Positions 1 through 9,330 are shown, numbered from the stretch's first letter. The stretch: 64,000 nt of DNA from Vibrio hepatarius (GCF_011806575.1 NZ_JAATOO010000004.1:1-64000); one strand, 5' to 3'. A program made the numbers and translations. The notes: a model not told the origin generated them from the sequence alone.

Positions 1-439
1 TACACAGCACCGCCACACTAATGTTCGTTAACCAGGCTGTTAGTCTGTCTTCCGAATTATCAAGATCGCGCCGCACTATGTACGTATCTAGCTGAAACTG
101 ACGATCAAACCAGTTCATATCAAGCGCTTCACCTTGATGACGATGCATAATCCAATGTCCCCTTGCAAGTTCTGCTGCTTGCGCGAGCATAAACATACCA
201 TGCTCGCGGGGCCAGTGGTTTAGTACAGTGCATTCAATGTATTTTTCAAGCCAATACTCAACTGTTTTGGGGGCATAATGCTGAAAAAACGTTGGTAAAT
301 TAGCTTTAAATCGGTCCTCTAAATTATTGGCAACACTATCAATAAATACTTCACTAAACTCACGTATTAAGTCGGGAGAGCGATAGTTATCTAAATGGTG
401 GGACCTTGTCTCCACCGCCACGGATTGTTTGTTTCGCAT
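1..439 (-). CDS. Hypothetical protein, C-terminus cut by window edge
   Basis: An open frame of 146 codons runs from an ATG at 439 leftwards off the window, so only the N-terminal part is present. AAGG lies about 11 bases before the ATG. The visible protein is soluble, rich in charged and aromatic residues (for example HYAPKTVEYWLEKY and RGHWIMHRHQGE), with no signal peptide or membrane segment. I do not recognise the family. It is separated from sohB by about 545 AT-rich bases, so it is probably a separate unit. The frame is clean and codon use looks ordinary, which supports a real gene. Confidence 0.6.
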   Translation of the reverse strand, partial: MRNKQSVAVETRSHHLDNYRSPDLIREFSEVFIDSVANNLEDRFKANLPTFFQHYAPKTVEYWLEKYIECTVLNHWPREHGMFMLAQAAELARGHWIMHRHQGEALDMNWFDRQFQLDTYIVRRDLDNSEDRLTAWLTNISVAVLC

Positions 440-984
440 ATTATAATTTGCCTTGTTTAAAATCAGCTTTCAGTAATACTCACTAAATCCCAGCCGATAT
501 ATCTATTTTCTGATGAATAACTTTATACATTAGATTTTAACAACACCGGGTACGGTTATTTTTCTCGTTGAACACTCGGACTTTCGAATTACTTCCCTTG
601 TAATTAAATCACAATAAAGTATTTATCGTGTAGCTAGTTCTGCTAATTTACCTTAATTAAAATACGCTAACATCACCTTTACTTTCTGAGCTAATAGCGC
701 CCAAAAACTTGCTCATCAATGACTCTATAGCATCAGCTCTCGATATTTAATCAAGAATTACACAGCTCTAGTTAAATTATTATTTGTTTACTGACACAGT
801 AAAAAGCAATTCTCTTCGATTAATCAAGAAAAAAGAACATGTAATAAAACTTTAGGAAATAAAAAAGCGTACACACTATATATAATGTGTACGCTAATAT
901 TTAACTAGAAATAATGTAATAAAGTATGACTATTCACGCACGAATAAACATATCTTTTGCTCTAGCACATTTTTCAGTTGCTGA
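440..984. other. AT-rich intergenic region, no gene seen
   Basis: This stretch separates the partial gene at the left edge from sohB. It is visibly AT-rich. It holds the sohB terminator hairpin near 866-895 and presumably the promoter of the leftmost gene. I saw no other reading frame with a convincing ribosome binding site and no RNA gene. Confidence 0.5.
861..895 (-). terminator. Rho-independent terminator of sohB
   Basis: A perfect 10-bp inverted repeat (AGCGTACACA at 866-875, TGTGTACGCT at 886-895) with a 10-base AT loop is followed on the minus strand by a run of six T. It lies about 90 bases past the sohB stop codon. Confidence 0.8.
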
Positions 985-2046
985 TTAAACAATCGGGCGT
1001 TGGCCGCGGTCGATCAGTTTCATCAGCACGTTGTCTGCGGCTTCACCGGCAATGCCTGCCAGTTTAGACGCCAGTTTTTTCTTCTCAACGTAATGAATCG
1101 CCAATACAGTTTTGTCTTTACACGCTTCCACGACAATGTCGTCTGAGGTTTTGATCTCATCGACTAAACCTAGCTCGTGTGCTTGAGTGCCAAACCAGTG
1201 CTCGCCTGTTGCGACTTTATCCAAGTCCAGTTCTGGGCGGTGGTCACGGATAAAGTTCTTAAACAGGCCATGTGTCTCTTCCAGCTCTTCTTTGAACTTC
1301 TCACGCGCTTTATCGGTGTTTTCACCAAACATAGTTAGGGTACGCTTGTACTCGCCAGCGGTCAGCTGTTCAAATTCAATATCATGCTTTTTCAGTAGCT
1401 TATTGAAGTTTGGTAGCTGCGCAATCACACCAATTGAGCCAACAATCGCAAACGGTGCAGAGACAATTTTGTCTGCGATACATGCCATCATGTAACCGCC
1501 ACTTGCCGCGACTTTATCCACTGCAATCGTCAAAGGAAGACCAGCGGCTTTGATGCGGTCTAGCTGAGAAGACGCTAAGCCGTAGCCGTGAACCATACCG
1601 CCACCGGACTCAAGACGCAGTAGCACTTCATCGCCTTCACGCGCAACCGCGAGAATCGCCGTCACTTCTTCACGTAGTGAAGCCACTTCTTTCGCATCGA
1701 TGCTGCCTTTGAAGTCCAGAACAAACAGGTGAGGTTCGCGCTGTGCGTCTAGGTCGCCCTCTTTCGACGCTTTTTTCACTTCTTTCTCACGAGCTTTGGC
1801 TTTTTCTTTCTCTTGTTTCTTCTCTGCTTTATCACGCGCTTTTAAAAACGCGTCGTCATGCAGGTGGTGCTCCAACTGATCAACGGTGTTTTTATGTTGC
1901 TCAGTTAGGTTAGTAATTTCCAATTCCCCTTTCGCGGCACCACTCTTTCCGCCCACAGCTTTAGCAATCACTAAAATCGCAATCACTGCGACTACAAAAG
2001 TCACAATCTTGGCTAAAAACAGCCCATAGTCCAACAAAAATTCCAA
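985..2046 (-). CDS. sohB: Inner-membrane S49 peptidase SohB
   Basis: This is a 353-residue S49-family serine peptidase close in length and sequence to Escherichia coli SohB. An N-terminal membrane anchor spans about residues 8-30. A charged linker follows, then the protease domain. The S49 motif ASGGYMMAC places the catalytic serine at about S182, and GEYKRT places the lysine at about K234, a Ser-Lys dyad. It is thought to act at the inner membrane in protein quality control. The start is TTG, chosen because GAGGGG lies 8 bases upstream and the resulting N-terminus matches SohB. It is transcribed alone and divergently from yciK. A two-domain relative, SppA, is encoded near the other end of the window. 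Confidence 0.95.
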   Translation of the reverse strand: MEFLLDYGLFLAKIVTFVVAVIAILVIAKAVGGKSGAAKGELEITNLTEQHKNTVDQLEHHLHDDAFLKARDKAEKKQEKEKAKAREKEVKKASKEGDLDAQREPHLFVLDFKGSIDAKEVASLREEVTAILAVAREGDEVLLRLESGGGMVHGYGLASSQLDRIKAAGLPLTIAVDKVAASGGYMMACIADKIVSAPFAIVGSIGVIAQLPNFNKLLKKHDIEFEQLTAGEYKRTLTMFGENTDKAREKFKEELEETHGLFKNFIRDHRPELDLDKVATGEHWFGTQAHELGLVDEIKTSDDIVVEACKDKTVLAIHYVEKKKLASKLAGIAGEAADNVLMKLIDRGQRPIV

Positions 2047-2133
2047 TGTGATATCCCCTCATATGCGAATTAGTGTATTGTAACCACCTTGTCACGAAGA
2101 CTTAAAGCAGAACATTACAAAAGGATACACATC

Positions 2134-2874
2134 GTGGAATATGCTGTTTCTTCAGATGCCCTGAAAGGTAAAGTTATTCTCGTTACCGGTGCTGGTGATG
2201 GTATTGGCAAACAAGCCGCAATCTCTTACGCACAGCACGGTGCGACGGTTATTTTGCTCGGCCGCACAGTGAAAAAGCTGGAAGCAACCTACGACGAAAT
2301 CGAAGCGGCTGGTTACCCACAGCCAGCAATTATCCCTCTGGATATGAAAGGCGCAACTAAGCAGAATTACATCGACATGGTCGATACGATCGAAAGTCAG
2401 TTTGGTCGTCTTGATGGTGTGCTTCACAACGCAGGTCTACTTGGTGTGCTTAGCCCATTTGATCAAATCGGCGAAGATACTTACGACGATATCATGCAAG
2501 TGAACGTTAAAGCTCAGTTCCTGATGACTCAAGCGGTGCTCCCTCTGCTACATAAGTCGGAAGACGCACGCATTGTCTTTACCTCGTCAACCGTTGGTCA
2601 CAGTGGGCGCGCTTATTGGGGTACTTACGCGATGTCTAAGTTTGCCACCGAAGGCATGATGCAGATCCTAGCGGATGAACTGAGCGACACTACGATCCGC
2701 GTTAACGCGATTAACCCAGGCGGTACGCGCACCAGTATGCGTGCAAAAGCTTACCCTGCAGAAGACGTAGAGCTACTGAAAACACCTCTGGATATCATGC
2801 CGCTTTACCTTTACTTGATGGCGCCAGAAGGCAAAGCCGTCAATGGTCAATGCATCGACGCGCAACCAAAATAA
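2134..2874 (+). CDS. yciK: YciK-family short-chain dehydrogenase/reductase
   Basis: This is a classical short-chain dehydrogenase of 246 residues. The Rossmann glycine motif VTGAGDGIG is near residue 14, HNAG marks the structural strand, and YWGTYAMSK holds the catalytic Tyr and Lys. The family is conserved in enteric bacteria and vibrios, but its natural substrate is not established. A longer frame opens with TTG at 2089. The GTG at 2134 is preferred because AAGGA lies 8 bases upstream and the N-terminus then matches YciK length. It is divergent from sohB and ends in its own terminator. Confidence 0.9.
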   Translation: MEYAVSSDALKGKVILVTGAGDGIGKQAAISYAQHGATVILLGRTVKKLEATYDEIEAAGYPQPAIIPLDMKGATKQNYIDMVDTIESQFGRLDGVLHNAGLLGVLSPFDQIGEDTYDDIMQVNVKAQFLMTQAVLPLLHKSEDARIVFTSSTVGHSGRAYWGTYAMSKFATEGMMQILADELSDTTIRVNAINPGGTRTSMRAKAYPAEDVELLKTPLDIMPLYLYLMAPEGKAVNGQCIDAQPK

Positions 2875-2902
2875 TCGCCATACAATAAGATCATTTAGAA
2901 TC

Positions 2903-2943
2903 AACGCCTTGTGAGCTAACTCTCAGCCACAAGGCGTTTTTTT
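2903..2943 (+). terminator. Rho-independent terminator of yciK
   Basis: An 11-bp perfect stem (AACGCCTTGTG with CACAAGGCGTT) is followed by a run of T. It lies just past yciK and isolates it from the imu operon. Confidence 0.9.
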
Positions 2944-2965
2944 ATCCGTCTGATATACCGATCTC

Positions 2966-3007
2966 TTGCCGTCGTTCTATAATAATTTATACTGTACATA
3001 TATACAG
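2966..3007 (+). promoter_or_regulatory. SOS promoter with LexA box for imuA-imuB-dnaE2
   Basis: CTGT-N8-ACAG at 2992-3007 matches the LexA box (CTGTACATATATACAG, near the ideal TACTGTATATATATACAGTA). A promoter fits around it: TTGCCG at 2966-2971, a 16-base spacer, and TATACT at 2988-2993. The LexA site therefore overlaps the -10 element and would block RNA polymerase until DNA damage. The imuA start codon is 11 bases downstream of the box. Confidence 0.88.
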
Positions 3008-3017
3008 GTATTTTGTT

Positions 3018-3695
3018 ATGTATGAATTGATAGAACATCTTAAGCAGAAACAATGGCTTTGGCAGGGTAGCCAAACTCCTGAGTCAGAAGAGCACTACTC
3101 AACTGGCTACGATCTTCTCGATCGTAAATTACAGGGCGGCTTTCCAAAACATGGTGTCGTCGAGCTACAAACACCGCAAGCTATTGGCGAGCTGCGCTTA
3201 TTGACGCCGCACTTAAAGCACACCAGCAACGAACGTTTGTCTGTTTTTATTCAGCCTCCGGGCTATCTCTCTGCTGAACAGTTGTCAGCGGAAGGACTCG
3301 ACGCGAATAAGATCCTGTTGATCTACCCGAAAACGGCAAAAGAAGCACTTTGGGCTGCCGAGCAATGTTTAAAAAGCGGCGCGTGCAGCAACGTATTGTT
3401 GTGGCAAGCCGACTTAGAAGTTCATCAGGCACGGCGCTTACAAGTCGCAAGCGAAACGGGCAATTGCCTCTCTTTTCTTTTCAAAGCAGAGCGAAAGAGC
3501 CTGTTTTCTTTACCTGTCAGTTTGAGCATGACGCTACTGCCCCACGCTTTGGGAGTTGAAGTCACCATCACTAAACGCAAAGGCGGCTGGCCGCACGCCA
3601 GTTTTGTGCTCGATATGCGTACATTATGGCCATCGTTGACGCTACAGCAGCCCGATCCGGTCGTGATTCCTTTTCCTGCGCGTAAACAAGGTTAA
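3018..3695 (+). CDS. imuA: ImuA, RecA/SulA-like translesion synthesis accessory protein
   Basis: This 225-residue protein has the RecA/SulA-like fold signature of ImuA. An N-terminal segment leads to STGYDLLDRKLQGGFPKHGVVE, as in RecA-related proteins that start the core with a glycine-rich turn; no intact Walker A lysine is evident. It is the first gene of an operon directly behind a LexA box, with imuB two bases after its stop codon. Family knowledge places ImuA as a partner of ImuB and DnaE2 in damage-induced mutagenesis in bacteria lacking UmuDC or carrying both. The identification rests on gene order as much as on sequence. Confidence 0.88.
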   Translation: MYELIEHLKQKQWLWQGSQTPESEEHYSTGYDLLDRKLQGGFPKHGVVELQTPQAIGELRLLTPHLKHTSNERLSVFIQPPGYLSAEQLSAEGLDANKILLIYPKTAKEALWAAEQCLKSGACSNVLLWQADLEVHQARRLQVASETGNCLSFLFKAERKSLFSLPVSLSMTLLPHALGVEVTITKRKGGWPHASFVLDMRTLWPSLTLQQPDPVVIPFPARKQG

Positions 3696-3697
3696 GC

Positions 3698-5113
3698 ATG
3701 CAAGTTTGGATCTATCTTCACTTCCCAGCGCTACAGCTCGACGCACTCTATTCCGACGAGTCCGATAAACCTTTGGCTATCGTCGAATCAACACGTTTTA
3801 AGGTGGTGCAATGTAATACGCTGGCCGAGGAGCAAGGGATTCAGCACGGCATGGGGTTAGGCAGTGCCAGCGCCCTGTGCCACCAGCTTCAAGTTCACCC
3901 ATATGATGAGAAAATTGAACAGCAAACGCTGCATGATATTGCCCAGTGGCTGTATATGGTCACGTCCGATATCGCGCTATTTCCACCTCAAGGCATATTG
4001 CTTAAAGCGATCGATATGTTGTCGTTATATGGTGGGTTAGAAACGTACTGGCAACGAGTCTCGCAGCACCTGAATCAGTTGGGTTTCCGCTATTTTTATT
4101 CGAGCGGTTTTTCCCCTTTTTCGGCCATGTTGCTGGCAAAGTCAGGACGGGCGTTACTCAGCCAAGATAAGACGCAAATCCGTAATACCATTAATCATTT
4201 CCCGTTAACCGCCACCGAGCTAGAAGATAAGCAAGTTGAAAAGCTGTCACGCGTCGGAGTCAACACTCTGCAGGACTTACTCAGTCTGCCGATGCAAGAC
4301 ATTGCTCGCCGCTTTAACATTGAACTGGTGAACTATGTGGGCCGTCTATTGGGGCAGTTTAAGCACCCGATTGAGTTTTATCATCCACCGGAAAAATTCC
4401 ACAGTTACTTAGAGCTGCTGTTTGATATCGAGAATATTCAATGGTTAGAAAAACCGTTGAGCAAACTGCTCGACAAATTGGAGCTGTTTTTAACTCTGCG
4501 TAACCAAGTCGCTTATGAGTTAGAACTTACTCTGCACCAACGAGATTATCCAGACGGCAAGATTCGTTTTACTTCCGCTTGTGGCGACTACTACGCCGAG
4601 CGCTGGTTGCGCCTATGCCAGTTGACGATGGAGTCACTCAAACTGGATGCGTCAGTACACGGCTTGACGCTGAAGTTGATACGCGGTGGAGAACTGGAAT
4701 CCACCAGCCAAGATATATTTGCTGGTCACAAAGGTCAGCAAAGTGAGTTGGAGCTGATTGGTTTATTGCAAGCCAAGCTGGGCAAAGACAGCGTACGCAA
4801 AGTGGCGTTAACTGGTGACCCAAGACCTGAAAAATCGACCCTACTTTGTCAGCCGGACTCTTGTCAGCTGGGAACGTCTATCCCAACCACGCCACAAGTG
4901 AAACGTCTGCGCCCGTTTATGATGCTGCCAACACCAGAGCCTTTGGCCGAGCAAATCTCGATTATCCAAGGCCCAGAACGCTTTGTAACTGGCTGGTGGG
5001 ACGGCGATGAAATGACACGCGATTACTTTATCGCCCGTAGCCAAACAGGCCGCTGGCTTTGGGTATTCAGAAACCAGCAAAAGCAATGGTTTCTACACGG
5101 ATTGTTCAGTTAG
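3698..5113 (+). CDS. imuB: ImuB, Y-family polymerase-like mutasome hub
   Basis: This 471-residue protein is a DinB/UmuC-family homologue of the ImuB type. The acidic residues needed for catalysis look absent: the N-terminal strand reads WIYLHFPALQLD instead of carrying the metal-binding Asp, and ILLKAIDM replaces the usual SxDE motif. ImuB proteins are known as non-catalytic hubs binding the sliding clamp, ImuA and DnaE2. SQDIF at about residues 337-341 could be a clamp-binding motif, an inference only. The C-terminal RPE motif (GDPRPEKS) and WWDGD segment are typical of ImuB. It starts two bases after imuA and ends 12 bases before dnaE2. Confidence 0.92.
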   Translation: MQVWIYLHFPALQLDALYSDESDKPLAIVESTRFKVVQCNTLAEEQGIQHGMGLGSASALCHQLQVHPYDEKIEQQTLHDIAQWLYMVTSDIALFPPQGILLKAIDMLSLYGGLETYWQRVSQHLNQLGFRYFYSSGFSPFSAMLLAKSGRALLSQDKTQIRNTINHFPLTATELEDKQVEKLSRVGVNTLQDLLSLPMQDIARRFNIELVNYVGRLLGQFKHPIEFYHPPEKFHSYLELLFDIENIQWLEKPLSKLLDKLELFLTLRNQVAYELELTLHQRDYPDGKIRFTSACGDYYAERWLRLCQLTMESLKLDASVHGLTLKLIRGGELESTSQDIFAGHKGQQSELELIGLLQAKLGKDSVRKVALTGDPRPEKSTLLCQPDSCQLGTSIPTTPQVKRLRPFMMLPTPEPLAEQISIIQGPERFVTGWWDGDEMTRDYFIARSQTGRWLWVFRNQQKQWFLHGLFS

Positions 5114-5125
5114 CGGAGAGTCACG

Positions 5126-8100
5126 ATGACATACGCCGAACTGTTTTGTCAGACCAACTTTTCTTTTCTCAGCGGAGCATCACACGCAGAGGAGTTGATC
5201 CTGCAAGCAGACTTTCTCCGCTACCACTCGTTAGCCATTACCGACGAATGCTCGGTCGCGGGTGTGGTTCGTGCCTATACCGCGATGAATCAGCACCAAC
5301 TGGCGATAAAACTGATCATCGGCAGCATGTTCTGGCTCAATCAGGAGTGTCAGGTCGTGCTGCTTTGCCCAAACCGTGAAGCTTATGCCGAGTTATGCCG
5401 AATCATCACCAATGCCCGTAGACGCTCAGAAAAAGGTCAATATCAGCTTTCTGAATGGGATTTGATGTCGGTAAAACATTGTTTGTTACTTTGGCTTCCG
5501 AGTGACAAACCCAGCGATAGAAAATGGGGACAATGGCTCGCACAGCATCATAATCACCGCCTTTGGCTTGGCGTACAGCGCCATTTGGATGCCAAAGATA
5601 AAGCCTACTTACAGCATTGTGAACGTCTTGCGCAGGAGCTTTCACTGCCTATCACCGCTTGTGGTGGCGTACTGATGCACACTGCCACACGATTGCCTCT
5701 GCAGCATGTGCTTACCGCAATCAAACACGGCAACAGGGTAGACCACATGGGAGCAGACTTACTCACCAATACTGAACGCACGTTGCGCAGTAAAGATAAA
5801 CTCGCCAAGCTGTTTAAGCCGGAGTGGCTTGATGAGAGCGTGCGTATCGCTGAGCGCTGCCAGTTTTGTTTGAGTGAGCTGAAATATGAATACCCAAGCG
5901 AGTTGGTCCCAGACGGTGAAACGCCGATGAGTTACCTACGTAAGCTCGTAGAAAAAGGCAAGGCGATTCGCTTTCCCGAAGGAACGACTGCACAAATAGA
6001 AGAAACGATTAGTAAAGAGCTTCAACTTATCGAAGAACTGAACTACCCGTTTTACTTTTTGACCATTCACGACATTGTGATGTTCGCCAAACGAAACCGG
6101 ATTCTCTACCAAGGGCGCGGCTCTGCGGCGAACTCTGTGGTTTGTTATTGTCTTGAGATTACCGCTGTCGACCCACGACAGATCTCGGTGTTGTTTGAAC
6201 GTTTCATCAGTAGGGAACGCGATGAGCCGCCGGATATTGATGTCGACTTCGAGCACGAACGCCGCGAAGAAGTGATTCAGTACATCTACAAAAAATACGG
6301 TCGTGAGCGCGCCGCATTGGCTGCGACCGTGATTTCGTATCGCTTTAAAAGCGCGGTACGCGATGTCGGCAAAGCACTGGGAATAGAAGAAAGCCAACTC
6401 GATTACTTTATTAAAAACGTTAATCGCCGTGACCGTTCCCTCGGCTGGCAAGCGCAGATTACCGAGCTTGGCTTAGAGCCATCTTCGATGAAAGGCGAGC
6501 AGTTCATTTCACTGGTTAACGAGATACTCGGCTTTCCGCGTCACCTTTCCCAGCATGTCGGTGGCTTTGTCATTGCCGCTGGGCCACTCTATGAACTAGT
6601 ACCCATCGAGAACGCCGCGATGGCTGACCGAACCGTCATCCAATGGGATAAAGACGATTTAGAGAGCTTAAAACTGCTCAAAGTTGATGTCTTGGCCCTT
6701 GGCATGTTGACCGCTATTCGTAAATGCTTTGACTTGGTCAAACGACTGCATCACACCGAACTCTCCATCGCGGAAATTACCCGCAGGCAGGATGACCAAG
6801 ACGTATACGGTATGATTCAAAAAGCCGATACCATCGGAGTGTTTCAGATAGAATCGCGCGCACAAATGAGCATGCTGCCAAGGTTAAAACCCAAAACGTA
6901 CTACGACTTAGTGGTGCAAATTGCGATTGTCCGACCCGGCCCAATCCAAGGCGATATGGTGCATCCATTTTTAAAACGCCGTGATGGCATCGAACCTGTC
7001 ACCTACCCTTCTAAAGAAGTCGAAGAGGTGCTCGAGCGCACCATGGGCGTACCTATCTTTCAAGAACAGGTGATCAAACTGGCGATGGTTGCGGCAGGTT
7101 TTAGTGGTGGTGAAGCAGACCAACTGCGCCGTGCCATGGCCTCATGGAAGAAAACCGGTGACTTGGTCAAATTTAAGAACAAACTGATCGATGGCATGCT
7201 TAGCCGTGGCTACGAGCAAGAGTTTGCCGAGCGGATTTTTGACCAAATTATGGGCTTCGGGGAATACGGTTTTCCTGAGAGCCATTCCGCTTCTTTTGCG
7301 GTTCTGGCTTATTGCTCTGCGTGGTTAAAATATTATTATCCTGAAGCCTTTTACACCTCACTGCTTAACAGCTTACCTATGGGGTTTTATAGCGCTTCAC
7401 AGTTAGTGCAAGACGCTCGCCGACACCATGTATTAATACTGCCCGTTTGCGTGAACCACTCTTTACACGATCATCAGGTGGTGCGATGCGGGAAACAGCT
7501 CGCGATTCGCCTTGGCTTTAGACAAGTGAAAGGCTTTAGCCCCGACAGCAGCCGACAACTGATAAAAGCCCGCGCGAGCAAAGGATTCAGACATCCCTCA
7601 CAGCTGAAACATATTGGCTTAAGCCGCCACGATATTGAACGGCTCGCCTCCGCCGATGCGATGCAATCTATTGCCAATAACCGTTACCAAACCCGCTGGT
7701 CGATGATGGATTCGTTATCCGATTTGCCGTTATTTAGTCAGATAGAAGAGCCCGAACCTTATACGGTGCAAGCGCCGTCAGACGTTCAGACCTTATTGGA
7801 AGACTACGCCGCAACAGGGCTCTCTTTGAACCAGCACCCAATCACCTTGCTCGACCAAGCAGGCCAACTCGGCCGTTTTTGCCGTATGAAAGAGCTGGTA
7901 GCAAAACCGCACCAATCGTTAGTCACGGTAGTTGGCGTCGTGACAGGTAAACAAGCACCGGGTACCGCAGCAGGCGTGACGTTTTTTACCCTTGAAGATG
8001 ACACCGGCAATATCAATGTGGTGGTGTGGCAAGCCACCGCCAGAGCGCAAAAGCAAGCCTATTTGACTGCTAAAGTGCTCATGGTGAAAGGCATTTTAGA

Positions 8101-8197
8101 ACGCGAAGGCGAAATCACGCACATTATCGCCGGACGGCTAATTGATATGACAGAGAAGCTGCAAGGACTACAAAGCAAATCGCGGGATTTTCATTGA
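5126..8197 (+). CDS. dnaE2: Error-prone DNA polymerase DnaE2 (ImuC)
   Basis: This is a C-family polymerase of 1023 residues, shorter than replicative DnaE (about 1160) as expected for DnaE2. The order is an N-terminal PHP domain (about residues 1-240), palm and fingers, helix-hairpin-helix region and an OB-fold near 920-990. The catalytic acids are present: D370 and D372 in PPDIDVDF and D521 in KVDVLALGM. It makes mutagenic bypass products with ImuA and ImuB. A purine-rich GCGGAGAG precedes the ATG. It is the last gene of the SOS operon and converges with a LysR gene; I saw no strong terminator in the 130-base gap. Confidence 0.95.
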   Translation: MTYAELFCQTNFSFLSGASHAEELILQADFLRYHSLAITDECSVAGVVRAYTAMNQHQLAIKLIIGSMFWLNQECQVVLLCPNREAYAELCRIITNARRRSEKGQYQLSEWDLMSVKHCLLLWLPSDKPSDRKWGQWLAQHHNHRLWLGVQRHLDAKDKAYLQHCERLAQELSLPITACGGVLMHTATRLPLQHVLTAIKHGNRVDHMGADLLTNTERTLRSKDKLAKLFKPEWLDESVRIAERCQFCLSELKYEYPSELVPDGETPMSYLRKLVEKGKAIRFPEGTTAQIEETISKELQLIEELNYPFYFLTIHDIVMFAKRNRILYQGRGSAANSVVCYCLEITAVDPRQISVLFERFISRERDEPPDIDVDFEHERREEVIQYIYKKYGRERAALAATVISYRFKSAVRDVGKALGIEESQLDYFIKNVNRRDRSLGWQAQITELGLEPSSMKGEQFISLVNEILGFPRHLSQHVGGFVIAAGPLYELVPIENAAMADRTVIQWDKDDLESLKLLKVDVLALGMLTAIRKCFDLVKRLHHTELSIAEITRRQDDQDVYGMIQKADTIGVFQIESRAQMSMLPRLKPKTYYDLVVQIAIVRPGPIQGDMVHPFLKRRDGIEPVTYPSKEVEEVLERTMGVPIFQEQVIKLAMVAAGFSGGEADQLRRAMASWKKTGDLVKFKNKLIDGMLSRGYEQEFAERIFDQIMGFGEYGFPESHSASFAVLAYCSAWLKYYYPEAFYTSLLNSLPMGFYSASQLVQDARRHHVLILPVCVNHSLHDHQVVRCGKQLAIRLGFRQVKGFSPDSSRQLIKARASKGFRHPSQLKHIGLSRHDIERLASADAMQSIANNRYQTRWSMMDSLSDLPLFSQIEEPEPYTVQAPSDVQTLLEDYAATGLSLNQHPITLLDQAGQLGRFCRMKELVAKPHQSLVTVVGVVTGKQAPGTAAGVTFFTLEDDTGNINVVVWQATARAQKQAYLTAKVLMVKGILEREGEITHIIAGRLIDMTEKLQGLQSKSRDFH

Positions 8198-8328
8198 TTT
8201 GCGTTGATTCACTTACCGTTCAAACAGTAACTTCAAAATTGTGTTTGGACAAAACTTTGTCAGTAACTTTGCTAAATAAGGCAACTACGGAAAACTTTTG
8301 ATAGACCAACTTTTAGTCCAACCAAACA

Positions 8329-9228
8329 TCAAGGCTCTTTAGGAGAAAACACGGACTGTATTAACTGATGTAGATGCTGCGTAAATGGTTCTCGGCTATA
8401 ACTTTGTTTAAAAAAAGACGAAAGCGAGTAATCAATATTGTCATCTAATTTTATGGCTTTCACTTTTGAACTGTCATAGATAAACTCAGGTAGAAATGAA
8501 ACCGACGGCACGGTTTGAACAACTTCGTAAGCCGTAGATAATGAATCAACATAGGCAACTTTTTTAGGTTTAAGCTTTAGCTTCTCTAAAAGGCGATAAC
8601 GATGTTCATTCCAAGAAGGTAATCTAGACACAATCAGTAAATTATCATGCACATCATCTAATTGGGTAATTTGCACTTCGGGATGGCACGCTAAGTAGAC
8701 ATGGTATTTGCAAATATGCCTTTGAGCGATGCTTTTATTGGTTTCAAAGTTGCTAAAGTGCACACCAATATCTATATCCCCCAAATCAATACCATCAAGG
8801 GAGTTCTTCCCCCAACGTTGGATATGAACGGTCGCTTGCGGAAAATGTTGAAGCAAAACTTTTGTCAATTTTGCCGCGGCATACTGATAGATATAAGAAT
8901 TAAGCGCAATCACAATAGGCTGAGTATATTGTGAAAAATCAGTATAAGAAGTCGCCGCTTGCTTCAATACATTCGCTATTTGATTGTAATGTTGCTCCAC
9001 TTGCGGAGCGAGTTGTTGCACCAAAGGCGTCAGCTCCATACCCTGAGCACTTCGAATGAAAATTGGATCATTCAACCTTTCACGCAGCTTGGTGATATCT
9101 CGGCTAACGGCACTTTCAGACTTGTTAAGAATGTCCCCAACTTTCTTAAGATTCGGGTTGTGATAGAGCAGAACCATCGTTTTCATTAGCTCTAATGGCA
9201 AATCTACATAACGATTTTGTAATTCCAT
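8329..9228 (-). CDS. LysR-family transcriptional regulator
   Basis: This 299-residue protein has an N-terminal winged helix-turn-helix (about residues 15-70, with NKSESAVSRDITKLRERL) and a periplasmic-binding-protein-like effector domain from about 95, the LysR layout. The effector domain retains the GDIDIGVHF strand. It is divergent from the alkylsulfatase-like gene across 102 bases that contain a perfect palindrome, so it most likely controls that gene and the epoxide-hydrolase-like gene. The inducer is unknown. AAGG lies about 9 bases before the ATG. Confidence 0.9.
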   Translation of the reverse strand: MELQNRYVDLPLELMKTMVLLYHNPNLKKVGDILNKSESAVSRDITKLRERLNDPIFIRSAQGMELTPLVQQLAPQVEQHYNQIANVLKQAATSYTDFSQYTQPIVIALNSYIYQYAAAKLTKVLLQHFPQATVHIQRWGKNSLDGIDLGDIDIGVHFSNFETNKSIAQRHICKYHVYLACHPEVQITQLDDVHDNLLIVSRLPSWNEHRYRLLEKLKLKPKKVAYVDSLSTAYEVVQTVPSVSFLPEFIYDSSKVKAIKLDDNIDYSLSSFFKQSYSREPFTQHLHQLIQSVFSPKEP

Positions 9229-9255
9229 GCTTTGCTACCTTCTTGCAAAAAACGC

Positions 9256-9271
9256 AAGTTAATCTTAACTT
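9256..9271. promoter_or_regulatory. Palindromic operator candidate in LysR divergent region
   Basis: AAGTTAA-TC-TTAACTT is a perfect 7+2+7 palindrome in the 102-base gap between the LysR gene and its divergent neighbour. Its size and place fit a LysR recognition site, but LysR sites are variable and no second copy was seen. Confidence 0.45.
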
Positions 9272-9330
9272 TAGTTATAGTTTTTACAAGGGCATTATCA
9301 TATGAAATTGACCACACAAAGGTTATAAAT

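Noticed and set aside
5936..6451. 171-codon frame antisense within dnaE2
   Set aside because: It lies wholly inside a strongly conserved polymerase gene, and no ribosome site or family match was seen.
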